DNA of 64,000 nt, taken from NCBI RefSeq assembly GCF_004104055.1, contig NZ_QOVJ01000001.1, positions 124,001 through 188,000 of the forward strand, written 5' to 3'. Shown piece by piece: positions 35,897 to 44,720 of this stretch. Positions within the stretch are counted from its first letter, which is position 1; every line of letters begins with the position of its first letter. Under the pieces are notes generated by a model. It was not told the DNA's origin. It searched no databases and saw only the letters and a program-made list of their open reading frames with translations. The stretch comes from Leeuwenhoekiella aestuarii (lineage in GTDB: Bacteria > Bacteroidota > Bacteroidia > Flavobacteriales > Flavobacteriaceae). The translations under genes were made by a program, and so were the position numbers.

Positions 35897-37123
35897 TTAA
35901 ACCAGCTGTTGCAATGCTATTTCAAAAGCTGTTTTACTGATGTTATTTTTACTGCTATTGTGATTGTATGTATTCTGAATGGCATTTTTGATAGTTTGAG
36001 AAGTATCGTTAAAAATAGCTTCATCAGTCATCTGCACCCGACGCTCCATAAAATAAGCAAAAACGCGAGCCATACCGCAATTTGATATAAAATCTGGAAT
36101 TACCGAAACACGTTCGTCAGTATGTTCCATAATAGGACCGAAGAAAATTTCCTTATCGGCAAAAGGAACATTTGCCCCACACGAAATCACTTCGAGCCCG
36201 GCCGTTATCATGGTATCTATTTGTGCCTGAGTAACCAATCTTGAAGCTGCACATGGTGCAAAAATTTCAGTTTTGATTTCCCAGATCTTTTTATTCACTT
36301 CTTCAAACGGAATTAGATTAGACGCTACTAATGTATTTCCCTTTTTAGTCAAGAACAAATCTTTTATTTCTTCAAAAGAAAAACCTTCTTCGTTGATCAG
36401 GCCCCCGGCTGCATCAATAATTCCTACAATTTTAGCACCTTGTTGAGCTAAGTAGTACGCTGCTGCCGCACCCACATTACCAAAACCCTGAATAACAGCT
36501 CGTTTCCCAGTTATACTTCCTCCATAAATATCATAAAAATGACGCGCAGCTTCTGCAACACCATAACCGGTGATCATATCTGCAACCGTATATTTTCTGG
36601 AAACATCTGGGGAATAGGCCGTGTTCTCTAAAACTTTGATCACACCTTGACGCAGCTGTCCAATGCGGTTTATCTTATCTGCTTCAGTTGGTCTGAAGTG
36701 GCCGTTAAACACCCCTTCTTGTGGATGCCAAACACCGCTTTCTTCTGTAATGGGAATAACTTCGTGAATCTCATCTACATTGAGATCTCCTCCCGTTCCA
36801 TAATAACTTTTAAGCAAAGGAGATACTGCAGCATACCAGCGTTCTAAAACGCCTTTTTTACGGGGATCAGCAGGATCAAAATTGATTCCGCTTTTCGCTC
36901 CACCAATTGCAGGGCCCGAAACTGTAAACTTTACTTCCATGGTTTTCGCCAATGAAAGTACCTCATTACGGTCTAGCCCTTTACGCATACGAGTACCGCC
37001 TCCGGCAGCACCACCTCTCAACGAATTAATCACCGTCCAGCCTTCTGCTTCGGTCTCGGGATCATTCCAGTGAAATACAATTTCAGGTTCTTTAGTTTCG
37101 TAACGATTTAATAAATCTTTCAT
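35897..37123 (-). CDS. Glu/Leu/Phe/Val dehydrogenase
   Basis: A 408-residue oxidative deaminase. It has an N-terminal catalytic domain with GGAAGGGTRMRKG and the lysine-containing AIGGAKSGINFDP, and a Rossmann domain with AVIQGFGNVGAAAAYYL (about 205-225). Length and sequence place it nearer the leucine/valine/phenylalanine dehydrogenases than hexameric glutamate dehydrogenases, but the preferred amino acid is not certain. It is a single gene with a 66-base gap to anmK. Confidence 0.92.
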   Translation of the reverse strand: MKDLLNRYETKEPEIVFHWNDPETEAEGWTVINSLRGGAAGGGTRMRKGLDRNEVLSLAKTMEVKFTVSGPAIGGAKSGINFDPADPRKKGVLERWYAAVSPLLKSYYGTGGDLNVDEIHEVIPITEESGVWHPQEGVFNGHFRPTEADKINRIGQLRQGVIKVLENTAYSPDVSRKYTVADMITGYGVAEAARHFYDIYGGSITGKRAVIQGFGNVGAAAAYYLAQQGAKIVGIIDAAGGLINEEGFSFEEIKDLFLTKKGNTLVASNLIPFEEVNKKIWEIKTEIFAPCAASRLVTQAQIDTMITAGLEVISCGANVPFADKEIFFGPIMEHTDERVSVIPDFISNCGMARVFAYFMERRVQMTDEAIFNDTSQTIKNAIQNTYNHNSSKNNISKTAFEIALQQLV

Positions 37124-37189
37124 GAATTTATTTAGAGGGTTGACAAATATAACGACTTAGGTGGTTTTCCCTATCGTTTTCGTATTAAT

Positions 37190-38263
37190 TTAAGGTGAAC
37201 ATACTATACCTGCGCAATGATTTTTTGAAGCACCTGTAATAGAATTCAATACATTTATAGAATTGCGTAAACGCAAAACACCCATAAAAGCAAAAATTAA
37301 AGCTTCTTTAAATTCGATGGTTTTTGCATCGGGTATTTCAAGCTTAATTTGAGACAATTGCTGCGTGCGTTTTATTAAAAATTTATTGTAAGCTCCGCCA
37401 CCAGTTACCAAAACGCGATTTTCACCCTTTCCATTTGCTAGCAAATTTATATTTGCTGCCAGCTGCACAGCCATATGCTCAGTAAAAGTCGCGATCTTAT
37501 CTTCAATAGTGGCTTTAGATTGATTGAGTATAGGAAAAATTTCACGTTTTACCCACTCTAGCCCTAAGGATTTTGGAAAAGGCTCTTTATAAAATATCAA
37601 ATTATCAAGCCGATTGAGCAATGAACCATCAACAGCTGCTGAAGCTGCTATTGCTCCATCTTTGTCAAAACCAAAACCCAATTGACGTGTCAAATGATTC
37701 AACACAATATTAGTTGGACAAATATCATAAGCGATGCGCTTCTGATTCTGCTCAAAAGAAATATTAGCAAAACCACCTATATTCAAACAAGCTTTAAAAT
37801 CTTTAAACAGCAACCTGTCTCCTATGGGAACCAAAGGTGCACCTTGCCCGCCAAGCGCAACATCCTCAATCCTAAAATCACAAACAACTAAAATTTTACA
37901 AATCTTCGCAAGTTCAGGTTTGTTCCCTATTTGGTAGGTCACTCCCTGATCTGGTCGATGAAGTATTGTATGACCGTGAGATGCAATCGCATCAATTTTT
38001 AATGGGTTTCGGTCTCGAAAAGTATTGATTGTCTTAGCGAGGTATGCTGTATACTCAATATCCAGCGATTTTAATTCTTCAGGAGATAAATCTACCGCAT
38101 CTTGTAAACGAACTACCCAGGCTTCAGGGTAAGGAATAGTCTCACATACCAACAACTCGTAACTCCACCTTGCTTCTCTTTTAAATCTCACATAAGCGAG
38201 GTCTACCCCATCTAAAGAAGTGCCACTCATCACGCCTAAAACAGTATAAGAAGTGCTATGCAT
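37190..38263 (-). CDS. anmK: Anhydro-N-acetylmuramic acid kinase
   Basis: A 357-residue ASKHA-fold kinase that opens and phosphorylates 1,6-anhydro-MurNAc recovered from peptidoglycan turnover, giving MurNAc-6-phosphate. It has the N-terminal phosphate loop GVMSGTSLDGVDLAYV, SHGHTILHRP, GGFANISF and the C-terminal VTGGGAYNKFLIKR. The other recycling genes (murQ and others) are not in the window. The gene is divergent from the acyl-CoA dehydrogenase, with about 236 bases between the start codons. Confidence 0.95.
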   Translation of the reverse strand: MHSTSYTVLGVMSGTSLDGVDLAYVRFKREARWSYELLVCETIPYPEAWVVRLQDAVDLSPEELKSLDIEYTAYLAKTINTFRDRNPLKIDAIASHGHTILHRPDQGVTYQIGNKPELAKICKILVVCDFRIEDVALGGQGAPLVPIGDRLLFKDFKACLNIGGFANISFEQNQKRIAYDICPTNIVLNHLTRQLGFGFDKDGAIAASAAVDGSLLNRLDNLIFYKEPFPKSLGLEWVKREIFPILNQSKATIEDKIATFTEHMAVQLAANINLLANGKGENRVLVTGGGAYNKFLIKRTQQLSQIKLEIPDAKTIEFKEALIFAFMGVLRLRNSINVLNSITGASKNHCAGIVCSP

Positions 38264-38500
38264 AACAGCTTAAATTATGATAATCCTTAAATTTTTGCGT
38301 GAAAACTATTAAATATTTAAATTTCAGCATATTTATTATTACTTTTTGAATTTTCAATAAAATAATTGATTTATTTTGCAAAGTATTATGCAAGCATAGT
38401 AAAACAGTGTCTTTAAGATGCTGTTCAAATATCTAAACCTATTCACTGGGTGAAAGGTATTAAGAAAACGATATATTTTAATCTAAAACTGAAATTAGAT

Positions 38501-39643
38501 ATGGATTTTAGCCTGAGTGAAGAGCACATTATGATACGTGATGCAGCTCGTGAATTTGCACAAACCGAATTGCTTCCGGGAGTTATAGAGCGTGATGAAA
38601 AACAACATTTCCCAAAAGAATTGATTCAAAAAATGGGAGACATGGGCTTTCTGGGAATGATGGCTCCTACAGAATTTGGCGGCGGAGGAATGGACAGCAT
38701 CTCTTATGTGCTGGTAATGGAAGAACTGAGCAAAGTTGACGCTTCTGCATCTGTTATCGTTTCAGTAAATAACAGTCTTGTGAATTATGGCCTGGCTGCT
38801 TATGGAAATCAGGCTCAAAAAGAAAAATACTTATCAAAATTGACTACCGGTGAAAAACTAGGTGCTTTTTGCTTAAGTGAGCCCGAGGCTGGAAGCGATG
38901 CTACTTCTCAAAAAACTACCGCAATCGATAAAGGAGACCATTATATTTTAAACGGAACCAAAAATTGGATTACCAATGGTAGTTCTGCAGACTATTATCT
39001 AGTTATTGCTCAAACTGATAAAGAAAAGAAACACCGCGGTATAAATGCATTTATCGTAGAGAAAGGATGGGAAGGTTTTGAAATAGGCCCTAAAGAACAA
39101 AAATTAGGCATACGAGGTAGTGACACACATTCTTTAATCTTTAATGATGTAAAAGTGCCTAAAGAAAACCGTATCGGTGAAGATGGATTCGGATTTAAGT
39201 TCGCAATGAAAACACTTAGTGGCGGGCGCATAGGTATTGCGGCACAAGCACTGGGGATTGCCTCAGGTGCTTTTGAACTAGCTAAAGATTACTCTAAAGT
39301 ACGTAAAGCTTTTGGTACCGAAATTTGCAACCACCAGGCAATTGCATTCAAACTAGCAGATATGGATGTTGAAATTGAAGCAGCACGTCATCTGGTTATG
39401 AAAGCTGCCTGGGATAAAGATCAGGGGAACAACTACGATATCTCAAGTTCTAGAGCAAAGCTTTATGCTTCAAAAGTAGCTATGGATGTTACTGTTGAAG
39501 CTGTACAGATTCATGGCGGAAACGGTTTTGTAAAAGAATACCACGTAGAACGCTTAATGCGTGATGCAAAAATCACGCAGATCTACGAAGGAACCTCCGA
39601 AATTCAAAAAATTGTTATCTCTAGAGGATTGCTAGACAACTAA
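38501..39643 (+). CDS. Acyl-CoA dehydrogenase (short-chain type)
   Basis: A 380-residue flavoprotein of fatty-acid and branched amino-acid oxidation. It has AFCLSEPEAGSDA (FAD/substrate site), NGTKNWITNGSSADYYLV, and the catalytic Glu in QIYEGTSEIQKIVISR. The start is taken at the ATG at 38501 (MDFSLSEEHIM), where family members begin. The frame stays open upstream to a GTG at 38450, but those 17 residues are Lys-rich and unlike the family. It is followed by a bidirectional terminator. Confidence 0.95.
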   Translation: MDFSLSEEHIMIRDAAREFAQTELLPGVIERDEKQHFPKELIQKMGDMGFLGMMAPTEFGGGGMDSISYVLVMEELSKVDASASVIVSVNNSLVNYGLAAYGNQAQKEKYLSKLTTGEKLGAFCLSEPEAGSDATSQKTTAIDKGDHYILNGTKNWITNGSSADYYLVIAQTDKEKKHRGINAFIVEKGWEGFEIGPKEQKLGIRGSDTHSLIFNDVKVPKENRIGEDGFGFKFAMKTLSGGRIGIAAQALGIASGAFELAKDYSKVRKAFGTEICNHQAIAFKLADMDVEIEAARHLVMKAAWDKDQGNNYDISSSRAKLYASKVAMDVTVEAVQIHGGNGFVKEYHVERLMRDAKITQIYEGTSEIQKIVISRGLLDN

Positions 39644-39659
39644 AAGTCTCATTTTAAAT

Positions 39660-39700
39660 AAAGAAAGCACCAATTTTAAAAAGAAAATGGTGCTTTCTTT
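39660..39700. terminator. Bidirectional terminator between convergent genes
   Basis: AAAGAAAGCACCA and TGGTGCTTTCTTT form a 13-base-pair stem with a 15-base A/T-rich loop. A/T runs stand on both sides. It lies between the acyl-CoA dehydrogenase and the small outer-membrane-like gene. Confidence 0.85.
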
Positions 39701-39715
39701 ATCTAAAATCTTCTC

Positions 39716-40288
39716 TTAAAACGAATAACTCAGAAGAAAATGAAAATCAGGAAACAGGAAAAAATCATCTGCGTTTTGATCTTCTAAATCATAAGCAACT
39801 CCTACTCCTGCTGCCAGTTCAAAACTAAAATTATTCCAGATTTCTCTGCGCATACCTGCATTACCCGCAAGTGCGAGTGACGAAATAACATCATCTTTAT
39901 GATCATTTCCTATTGTAAACCAATCGGGTTGAAAGGTAGTTTTCAAACTCACATAGTCTGCAGAGTTATTGGAGGTATGTCTACCTTTTTCAGCTCTGCT
40001 TTTAATGCTATGATACCAGCGTGGTTCAATCTCAATTTCTGGGATAAGCATATACAAATAATTGTAATCTGTCACATAGCCTTGTGTGTAACCACCGGTA
40101 AGACCTACTTGACTCCTAAGCACAACCTCATCAGAAAATTTTGCTTCATTAGTGAACCAAACACCAAATAACGTTCCTTGCAGACTCCATAGAGATTGCT
40201 CTACTGATGCTGCAGCCGAAATTTCTTCTTGTGCAAAACTTTGAAATTGCGCACAGACAATTGTAAATACGAGTAGTAATTTTCTCAT
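39716..40288 (-). CDS. Small outer-membrane beta-barrel-like protein
   Basis: A 190-residue exported protein (signal peptide MRKLLLVFTIVCAQFQSFAQ). The mature part alternates hydrophobic and polar residues in about eight possible strands and ends in ...FLLSYSF, a terminal aromatic as in beta-barrels. There are no domain motifs I recognise. It resembles the many small uncharacterised outer-membrane proteins of Flavobacteriia. It is bounded by terminators on both sides, so it is a single-gene unit. Confidence 0.78.
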   Translation of the reverse strand: MRKLLLVFTIVCAQFQSFAQEEISAAASVEQSLWSLQGTLFGVWFTNEAKFSDEVVLRSQVGLTGGYTQGYVTDYNYLYMLIPEIEIEPRWYHSIKSRAEKGRHTSNNSADYVSLKTTFQPDWFTIGNDHKDDVISSLALAGNAGMRREIWNNFSFELAAGVGVAYDLEDQNADDFFLFPDFHFLLSYSF

Positions 40289-40366
40289 AATAATGAATTT
40301 GGGTTTAAAAAATTCAAAATTAATATTTCAAAAAAGAAACTTCATTTTTTTTTTAAATACAAGCAT

Positions 40367-40396
40367 AAAAAAAGCCCTTCGGTGAAGGGCTTTTTA
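40367..40396 (-). terminator. Rho-independent terminator after the sugar symporter
   Basis: AAAAAGCCCTTC and GAAGGGCTTTTT pair around a 3-base loop, with A and T runs on both sides. It lies just after the symporter stop at 40412. Confidence 0.9.
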
Positions 40397-40411
40397 TTTT
40401 TTTCTTAATGA

Positions 40412-42061
40412 CTATCGCGCAAAATACACGTAAATACCTATAACAATAAGGCATATAACCGCTCCCACTTGTTTTACATATTTAAAAGGTTCTATAGAAA
40501 CCTGCTTGGTATATTCTAATACAAATGGTTCTTTTCTAGGATAAAACTTACCAATAATTAACATGATAGCAATGTTTAATACAAACAAGATCGCCATAAT
40601 ATGCAAGTAGTGAGGATAAGCCTCTGCCTCAACCATTCGCAATGCTTCAACATCTGTTATCCCACTCGCCTTAGCTGTATCTAATGCATCATTAATAAAT
40701 TTAGGCTTCAATAAAAATTGACTTACGATATACATTAACGAACCTAAAATAATACCAATTTTTGCTGCTATAGCCGGTACACGCTTAGTTAAATACCCAA
40801 CAACAATTATTGTAAAAATTGGAATACTGTAAATACCGTTGATCTCCTGCAAGTAACTGAATAAACTTCCTGCATTTGCAATTAAGGGAGCAATAAACAT
40901 TGCCGCAAGTGCCAGACAAACTCCAAAGATTTTACCGTATTTGACAACAGTACGCTCTGAAGCATCTTTATTGATGTGTTCTTTATAAATATCTATACCA
41001 AATAAGGTCACCGAACTATTAAGAACGCTATTAAAAGAACTCAGGATCGCACCAAATAATACTGCCGCAAAAAAGCCCATTAAAGGTTTTGGTAAAACAG
41101 CTCTTACTAACTCAGGATAAGCCAAATCACTACTAGCTAAGCCACCTTCAAAATAATAGAACGCAATCATACCGGGTAATACTAAAATCACCGGACCTAA
41201 TATCTTTAAAAATGCAGCTAACATAAGTCCTTTTTGACCTTCTGCAAGACTCTTTGCTCCAAGACCCCGCTGAATGATTTGCTGGTTTGTTCCCCAGTAA
41301 AACAACTGCACGAGCATCATTCCTGTAAAAATTGTAGAGAAAGGCACTTCTTGACCAGGCTCACCAGTAGAATCAAAACGCTCAGGATTTGCATCAACAA
41401 GTACTTTTAATCCATCTAAAACACCACCATCTCCAATAGCCATTAAACCAAAAACAGGAATTAACACCCCTCCAATGATCAGACCTATTGCATTGATACT
41501 GTCTGAAACAGCTACAGCTTTAAGCCCTCCAAAAACCGCGTAAATAGATCCTATTATTCCTATTCCCCAAATACAGATCACTAAAGCCGTAGTATCAGAA
41601 ACACCTAATAATTCAGGAACATCAAACATACCACTTATCGCAACGGACCCTGAGTATAAAATCACCGGTAATAACACCACGACATATCCCGTGAGGAACA
41701 GTCCAGAAGTTATTGTTTTTGTAGCCTTATCAAATCGTTTAGACAAAAACTGCGGCACCGTTGTAAGCCCACCCTTTAAATAACGTGGTAACAGAAAAAC
41801 AGCTGTTACTACTATAGAAAGTGCAGCTAGTGTTTCCCAGGCCATCACAGAAAGACCATCTTTGTAGGCACTTCCGTTAAGCCCAACTATCTGTTCCGTA
41901 GATAGATTGGTAAGAAGCATCGAACCCGCTATTACACCAAAGGTTAAACTTCGCCCTCCTAAAAAATAACCATCAGAGGTTGATTCATCAGATTTTCTGA
42001 CTGACCACCAGGATATGAGAGCCACGAGAATTGTAAATGCTAAAAAAGATATTAATGCCAT
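40412..42061 (-). CDS. Sodium/solute symporter, SglT-like sugar transporter
   Basis: A 549-residue SSS-family transporter with many membrane segments. Family features include GYFLGGRSLTFGVIAGSMLLTNLSTEQIVGLNG (a long first-helix/Na+-site region), GGLKAVAVSDSINAIGLIIGG and FYWGTNQQIIQRGLGAKSLAEGQKG. The last is the sugar-symporter signature seen in SglT and YidK-type proteins. It is divergent from galK across a shared 434-base region, so galactose or a galactoside is a reasonable substrate guess. Its 5' untranslated region contains a potential hairpin (42082-42120). Confidence 0.9.
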   Translation of the reverse strand: MALISFLAFTILVALISWWSVRKSDESTSDGYFLGGRSLTFGVIAGSMLLTNLSTEQIVGLNGSAYKDGLSVMAWETLAALSIVVTAVFLLPRYLKGGLTTVPQFLSKRFDKATKTITSGLFLTGYVVVLLPVILYSGSVAISGMFDVPELLGVSDTTALVICIWGIGIIGSIYAVFGGLKAVAVSDSINAIGLIIGGVLIPVFGLMAIGDGGVLDGLKVLVDANPERFDSTGEPGQEVPFSTIFTGMMLVQLFYWGTNQQIIQRGLGAKSLAEGQKGLMLAAFLKILGPVILVLPGMIAFYYFEGGLASSDLAYPELVRAVLPKPLMGFFAAVLFGAILSSFNSVLNSSVTLFGIDIYKEHINKDASERTVVKYGKIFGVCLALAAMFIAPLIANAGSLFSYLQEINGIYSIPIFTIIVVGYLTKRVPAIAAKIGIILGSLMYIVSQFLLKPKFINDALDTAKASGITDVEALRMVEAEAYPHYLHIMAILFVLNIAIMLIIGKFYPRKEPFVLEYTKQVSIEPFKYVKQVGAVICLIVIGIYVYFAR

Positions 42062-42496
42062 AATCTACATAGTATAAAAACAACCTCAACGAAACCGTTG
42101 TAGTAAGCAACTCTGAGGTTATAAAATTTTCAGGCGCTAAAGTAATGTAATTATCGTGTTTTGCTCACTGAATTTTATCTAAAAACGAGCATTAATAATA
42201 AAAAAACCTGAGATTTTAGCAAAATATAGATTTTATACCCGTGTTTTTACAAATGTTTCAAAAACATTGTTGAAAGCGTGTATAACAAAGAGTAGCACTA
42301 ACTGTAGAACAACTTAAGTTTTTAAGGTCAACTTTCAACTACCTGAAAAATTAAAGAAAAAATCATTATTTTTAAACGTAAAAATTACATTTAATATTAT
42401 ATATGTATCTTTACAAAAAAAATTCTAGGAGGCATCTCAAAGAATTTAAAGCTCGGTAATCGAGTATAGTAAACTTAACTTAAACCAAACGGTATT
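42062..42496. promoter_or_regulatory. Divergent control region between sugar symporter and galK
   Basis: This 435-base gene-free stretch has several symmetric elements. A hairpin AACCTCA/TGAGGTT (42082-42120) lies in the symporter leader. A TACTTTAG box (42144-42137) could be the symporter -7 element. A 7-base inverted repeat AATGTTT-CAA-AAACATT (42252-42268) has no other explanation. ATTTTTA-AACG-TAAAAAT (42368-42385) lies just upstream of TATCTTTA (42405-42412), the likely galK -7 box. The last palindrome is the best candidate operator for the LacI-type regulator encoded downstream. Confidence 0.45.
42368..42385. promoter_or_regulatory. Candidate LacI-family operator at the galK promoter
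   Basis: A perfect 7-base inverted repeat, ATTTTTA...TAAAAAT, with a 4-base AACG centre, 19 bases before the TATCTTTA box. A repressor here would cover the -33 region. Assigned by position and symmetry only. Confidence 0.35.
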
Positions 42497-43666
42497 TTGG
42501 CAAATCAAATCACACGCGCTCAATCTCCTGAGCAACTTGCTCAATTGGGCCATTTTAATGCTGAAGTCATTATAAATTCTCCCGGAAGAGTGAATCTGAT
42601 CGGGGAACATACAGATTACAACAATGGCTTTGTTATGCCCACAGCGATAGACAAAACCATCCAGTTTCATTTAAAGAAAAACGGCAAAGCATCACATTGT
42701 AGCGTTAGCAGTTTAAACTACGATAGCTTTTTTGAGTTTGATTTAGCTGTTGAAGATCATAATGAAGCAGAATGGACCAAATACATTGTAGGTGTTACCG
42801 AAGAAATAAAAAAACTAGGTCACAAACTTGAAGGTTTTGATTGTATGATGCTGAGCAATCTACCTATGGGAGCAGGTATCAGCTCGTCTGCAGCACTTGA
42901 ATGTGGTTTGGCTAGAGGGTTGAGTGAATTATTTAACCTCAACTTGAGCAATCTGGAGATTGTTAAGCTTTCTCAAATGGCAGAGCACAATTATGTAGGC
43001 ACTAAATGTGGAATAATGGATCAATTCGCATCTGTTATGAGCGAAGAAAACCACGTGATCAAATTAGATTGCAAAAGCTTGGAATATGACTTACTCCCTT
43101 TTGCCATTGAGCCTTATAAACTTTTATTGCTGAATACTAATGTTTCTCACAGTTTATCTACCAGTGAGTATAATGTGCGTAGACAAGAGTGTGAAACCGG
43201 TGTCGCCTTATTGCAAAAATGGTATCCGGAAGTTCGGTCTTTACGAGATGTAAATCTAAAACAGCTTGAAGCTCATAAGGCAGATTTTGATCCAGTAGTT
43301 TACAACAGATGCTCTTATGTAATCGAAGAAAATGAGCGTGTAAATAAAGCCGCAAAAGCATTAAAAGCTGAAGACCTAGAGACCTTTGGCAAATTGATGT
43401 ACGCCTCTCACGAGGGACTTCAGCATAAATATGAAGTGAGTTGCAAAGAATTAGATTTCTTAACCGAATTTTCTAAAGATCACGAGGGCATTTTAGGATG
43501 CAGAATGATGGGCGGTGGTTTTGGGGGCTGCACGATTAATTTAATTCATCAGGATGCTGCAGAAGATTATATAGAAGCTGCAAAAAAAGCTTACTTTAAA
43601 GAATTTAACCGCAACCTTACCGCTTTTACAGCAATGCCAGCAAATGGTGGGGAACGCTTACACTAA
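42497..43666 (+). CDS. galK: Galactokinase
   Basis: A 389-residue GHMP kinase that phosphorylates galactose at C1, the entry to the Leloir pathway. It has the galactokinase signature GRVNLIGEHTDYNNGFVMP (about 29-47), the ATP loop LPMGAGISSSAALE and the C-terminal GCRMMGGGFGGC. There is no in-frame ATG in the right place: the frame opens after a TAA at 42476 and the best start is TTG at 42497, with ATT at 42494 the alternative. The weak start may limit its expression. It heads galK-galT-lacI, with a 15-base gap to galT. Confidence 0.95.
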   Translation: MANQITRAQSPEQLAQLGHFNAEVIINSPGRVNLIGEHTDYNNGFVMPTAIDKTIQFHLKKNGKASHCSVSSLNYDSFFEFDLAVEDHNEAEWTKYIVGVTEEIKKLGHKLEGFDCMMLSNLPMGAGISSSAALECGLARGLSELFNLNLSNLEIVKLSQMAEHNYVGTKCGIMDQFASVMSEENHVIKLDCKSLEYDLLPFAIEPYKLLLLNTNVSHSLSTSEYNVRRQECETGVALLQKWYPEVRSLRDVNLKQLEAHKADFDPVVYNRCSYVIEENERVNKAAKALKAEDLETFGKLMYASHEGLQHKYEVSCKELDFLTEFSKDHEGILGCRMMGGGFGGCTINLIHQDAAEDYIEAAKKAYFKEFNRNLTAFTAMPANGGERLH

Positions 43667-43681
43667 TAAAAATAAAAATCC

Positions 43682-44719
43682 ATGGTAGATTTTAATGATA
43701 ATTCGCACAGACGTTATAACATATTAACCGGAGAATGGGTTTTAGTTTCTCCACATAGAACCAAGCGCCCGTGGCAGGGTAAAGAAGAAGACGTGGTTGT
43801 AGAAGAGCGCCCGTCTTATGACCCTAGCTGTTATTTATGTCCGGGAAATGAGCGTGCCGGCGGGCACACAAACGAAAACTACAAAGAGCCCTGGTCTTTT
43901 GTAAATGATTTTGCTGCTCTCAAAAACGATGTTCCTCAAGCAAAATTTAAATCCGGACTATTAAAAGCCGAGTCGGAAAGTGGAATTTGTAAGGTAGTTT
44001 GTTTTTCTCCAGACCATTCGCTTACGCTTCCGGTTATGGAAGTTTCTGAAATTGAAAAAGTAATCGCTTTATGGCAACACGAGTTTAGAGAACTGGGCAA
44101 AAAACCCGATATCAATCAAGTTCAAATCTTTGAAAATAAAGGAGCAACGATGGGTTGTAGCAATCCGCACCCCCATGGGCAAATCTGGGCACAGCGCACC
44201 ATTCCACAGGAAGTTTCAAAAAAGAATAAACAGCTTCGCGAGTATTGGAACAATAATAAATCAAGCTTACTTGGTGATTATATCAATGAAGAATTAGAAT
44301 TAAAAGAACGTCTTATTGTAGATACTGAATTCTTTGTCGCGTTAGTTCCCTACTGGGCTGTTTGGCCTTACGAAGTAATGATCTCACCTAAAAAGCAACA
44401 CCGTACTATTTTAACGCTTTCTGCCGAAGAACGTCTGGACTACGCTAAGATCATTAAAGCAGTAACTATAAAATACGATAACCTGTTTAAGATCTCTTTC
44501 CCTTATAGTTCAGGAATTCATCAGGCACCTACAGATGGTCAGGATTGGGACTCATGGCATTTTCATATGTCATTTTACCCGCCATTGCTGCGCTCAGCGA
44601 CGGTAAAGAAATTTATGGTAGGCTATGAAATGTTTGCAACTCCACAAAGAGATATAACTGCTGAGATGGCTGCAAAAACTTTACGTAATTTAGCAGACGA
44701 ACATTACACGAAAAAATAA
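43682..44719 (+). CDS. galT: Galactose-1-phosphate uridylyltransferase
   Basis: A 345-residue histidine-triad-superfamily enzyme that exchanges UMP between UDP-glucose and galactose-1-phosphate. It has the N-terminal RRYNILTGEWVLVSPHR, the zinc site SYDPSCYLCPGNERAGG (CxxC), and the active-site CSNPHPHGQIWA in which the middle His forms the uridylyl intermediate. A second His-rich region, HFHMSFYPP, is near residue 290. It lies between galK and a LacI-type regulator with very short gaps. Confidence 0.96.
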   Translation: MVDFNDNSHRRYNILTGEWVLVSPHRTKRPWQGKEEDVVVEERPSYDPSCYLCPGNERAGGHTNENYKEPWSFVNDFAALKNDVPQAKFKSGLLKAESESGICKVVCFSPDHSLTLPVMEVSEIEKVIALWQHEFRELGKKPDINQVQIFENKGATMGCSNPHPHGQIWAQRTIPQEVSKKNKQLREYWNNNKSSLLGDYINEELELKERLIVDTEFFVALVPYWAVWPYEVMISPKKQHRTILTLSAEERLDYAKIIKAVTIKYDNLFKISFPYSSGIHQAPTDGQDWDSWHFHMSFYPPLLRSATVKKFMVGYEMFATPQRDITAEMAAKTLRNLADEHYTKK

Positions 44720-44720
44720 A

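Noticed and set aside
38450-38500. GTG-started N-terminal extension of the acyl-CoA dehydrogenase
   Set aside because: The 17 extra residues do not resemble the family N-terminus, whereas the ATG at 38501 does.
42427-42433. Shine-Dalgarno-like TAGGAGG upstream of galK
   Set aside because: It is more than 60 bases before the only plausible galK start, and flavobacteria rarely depend on such sites; no frame starts close to it.
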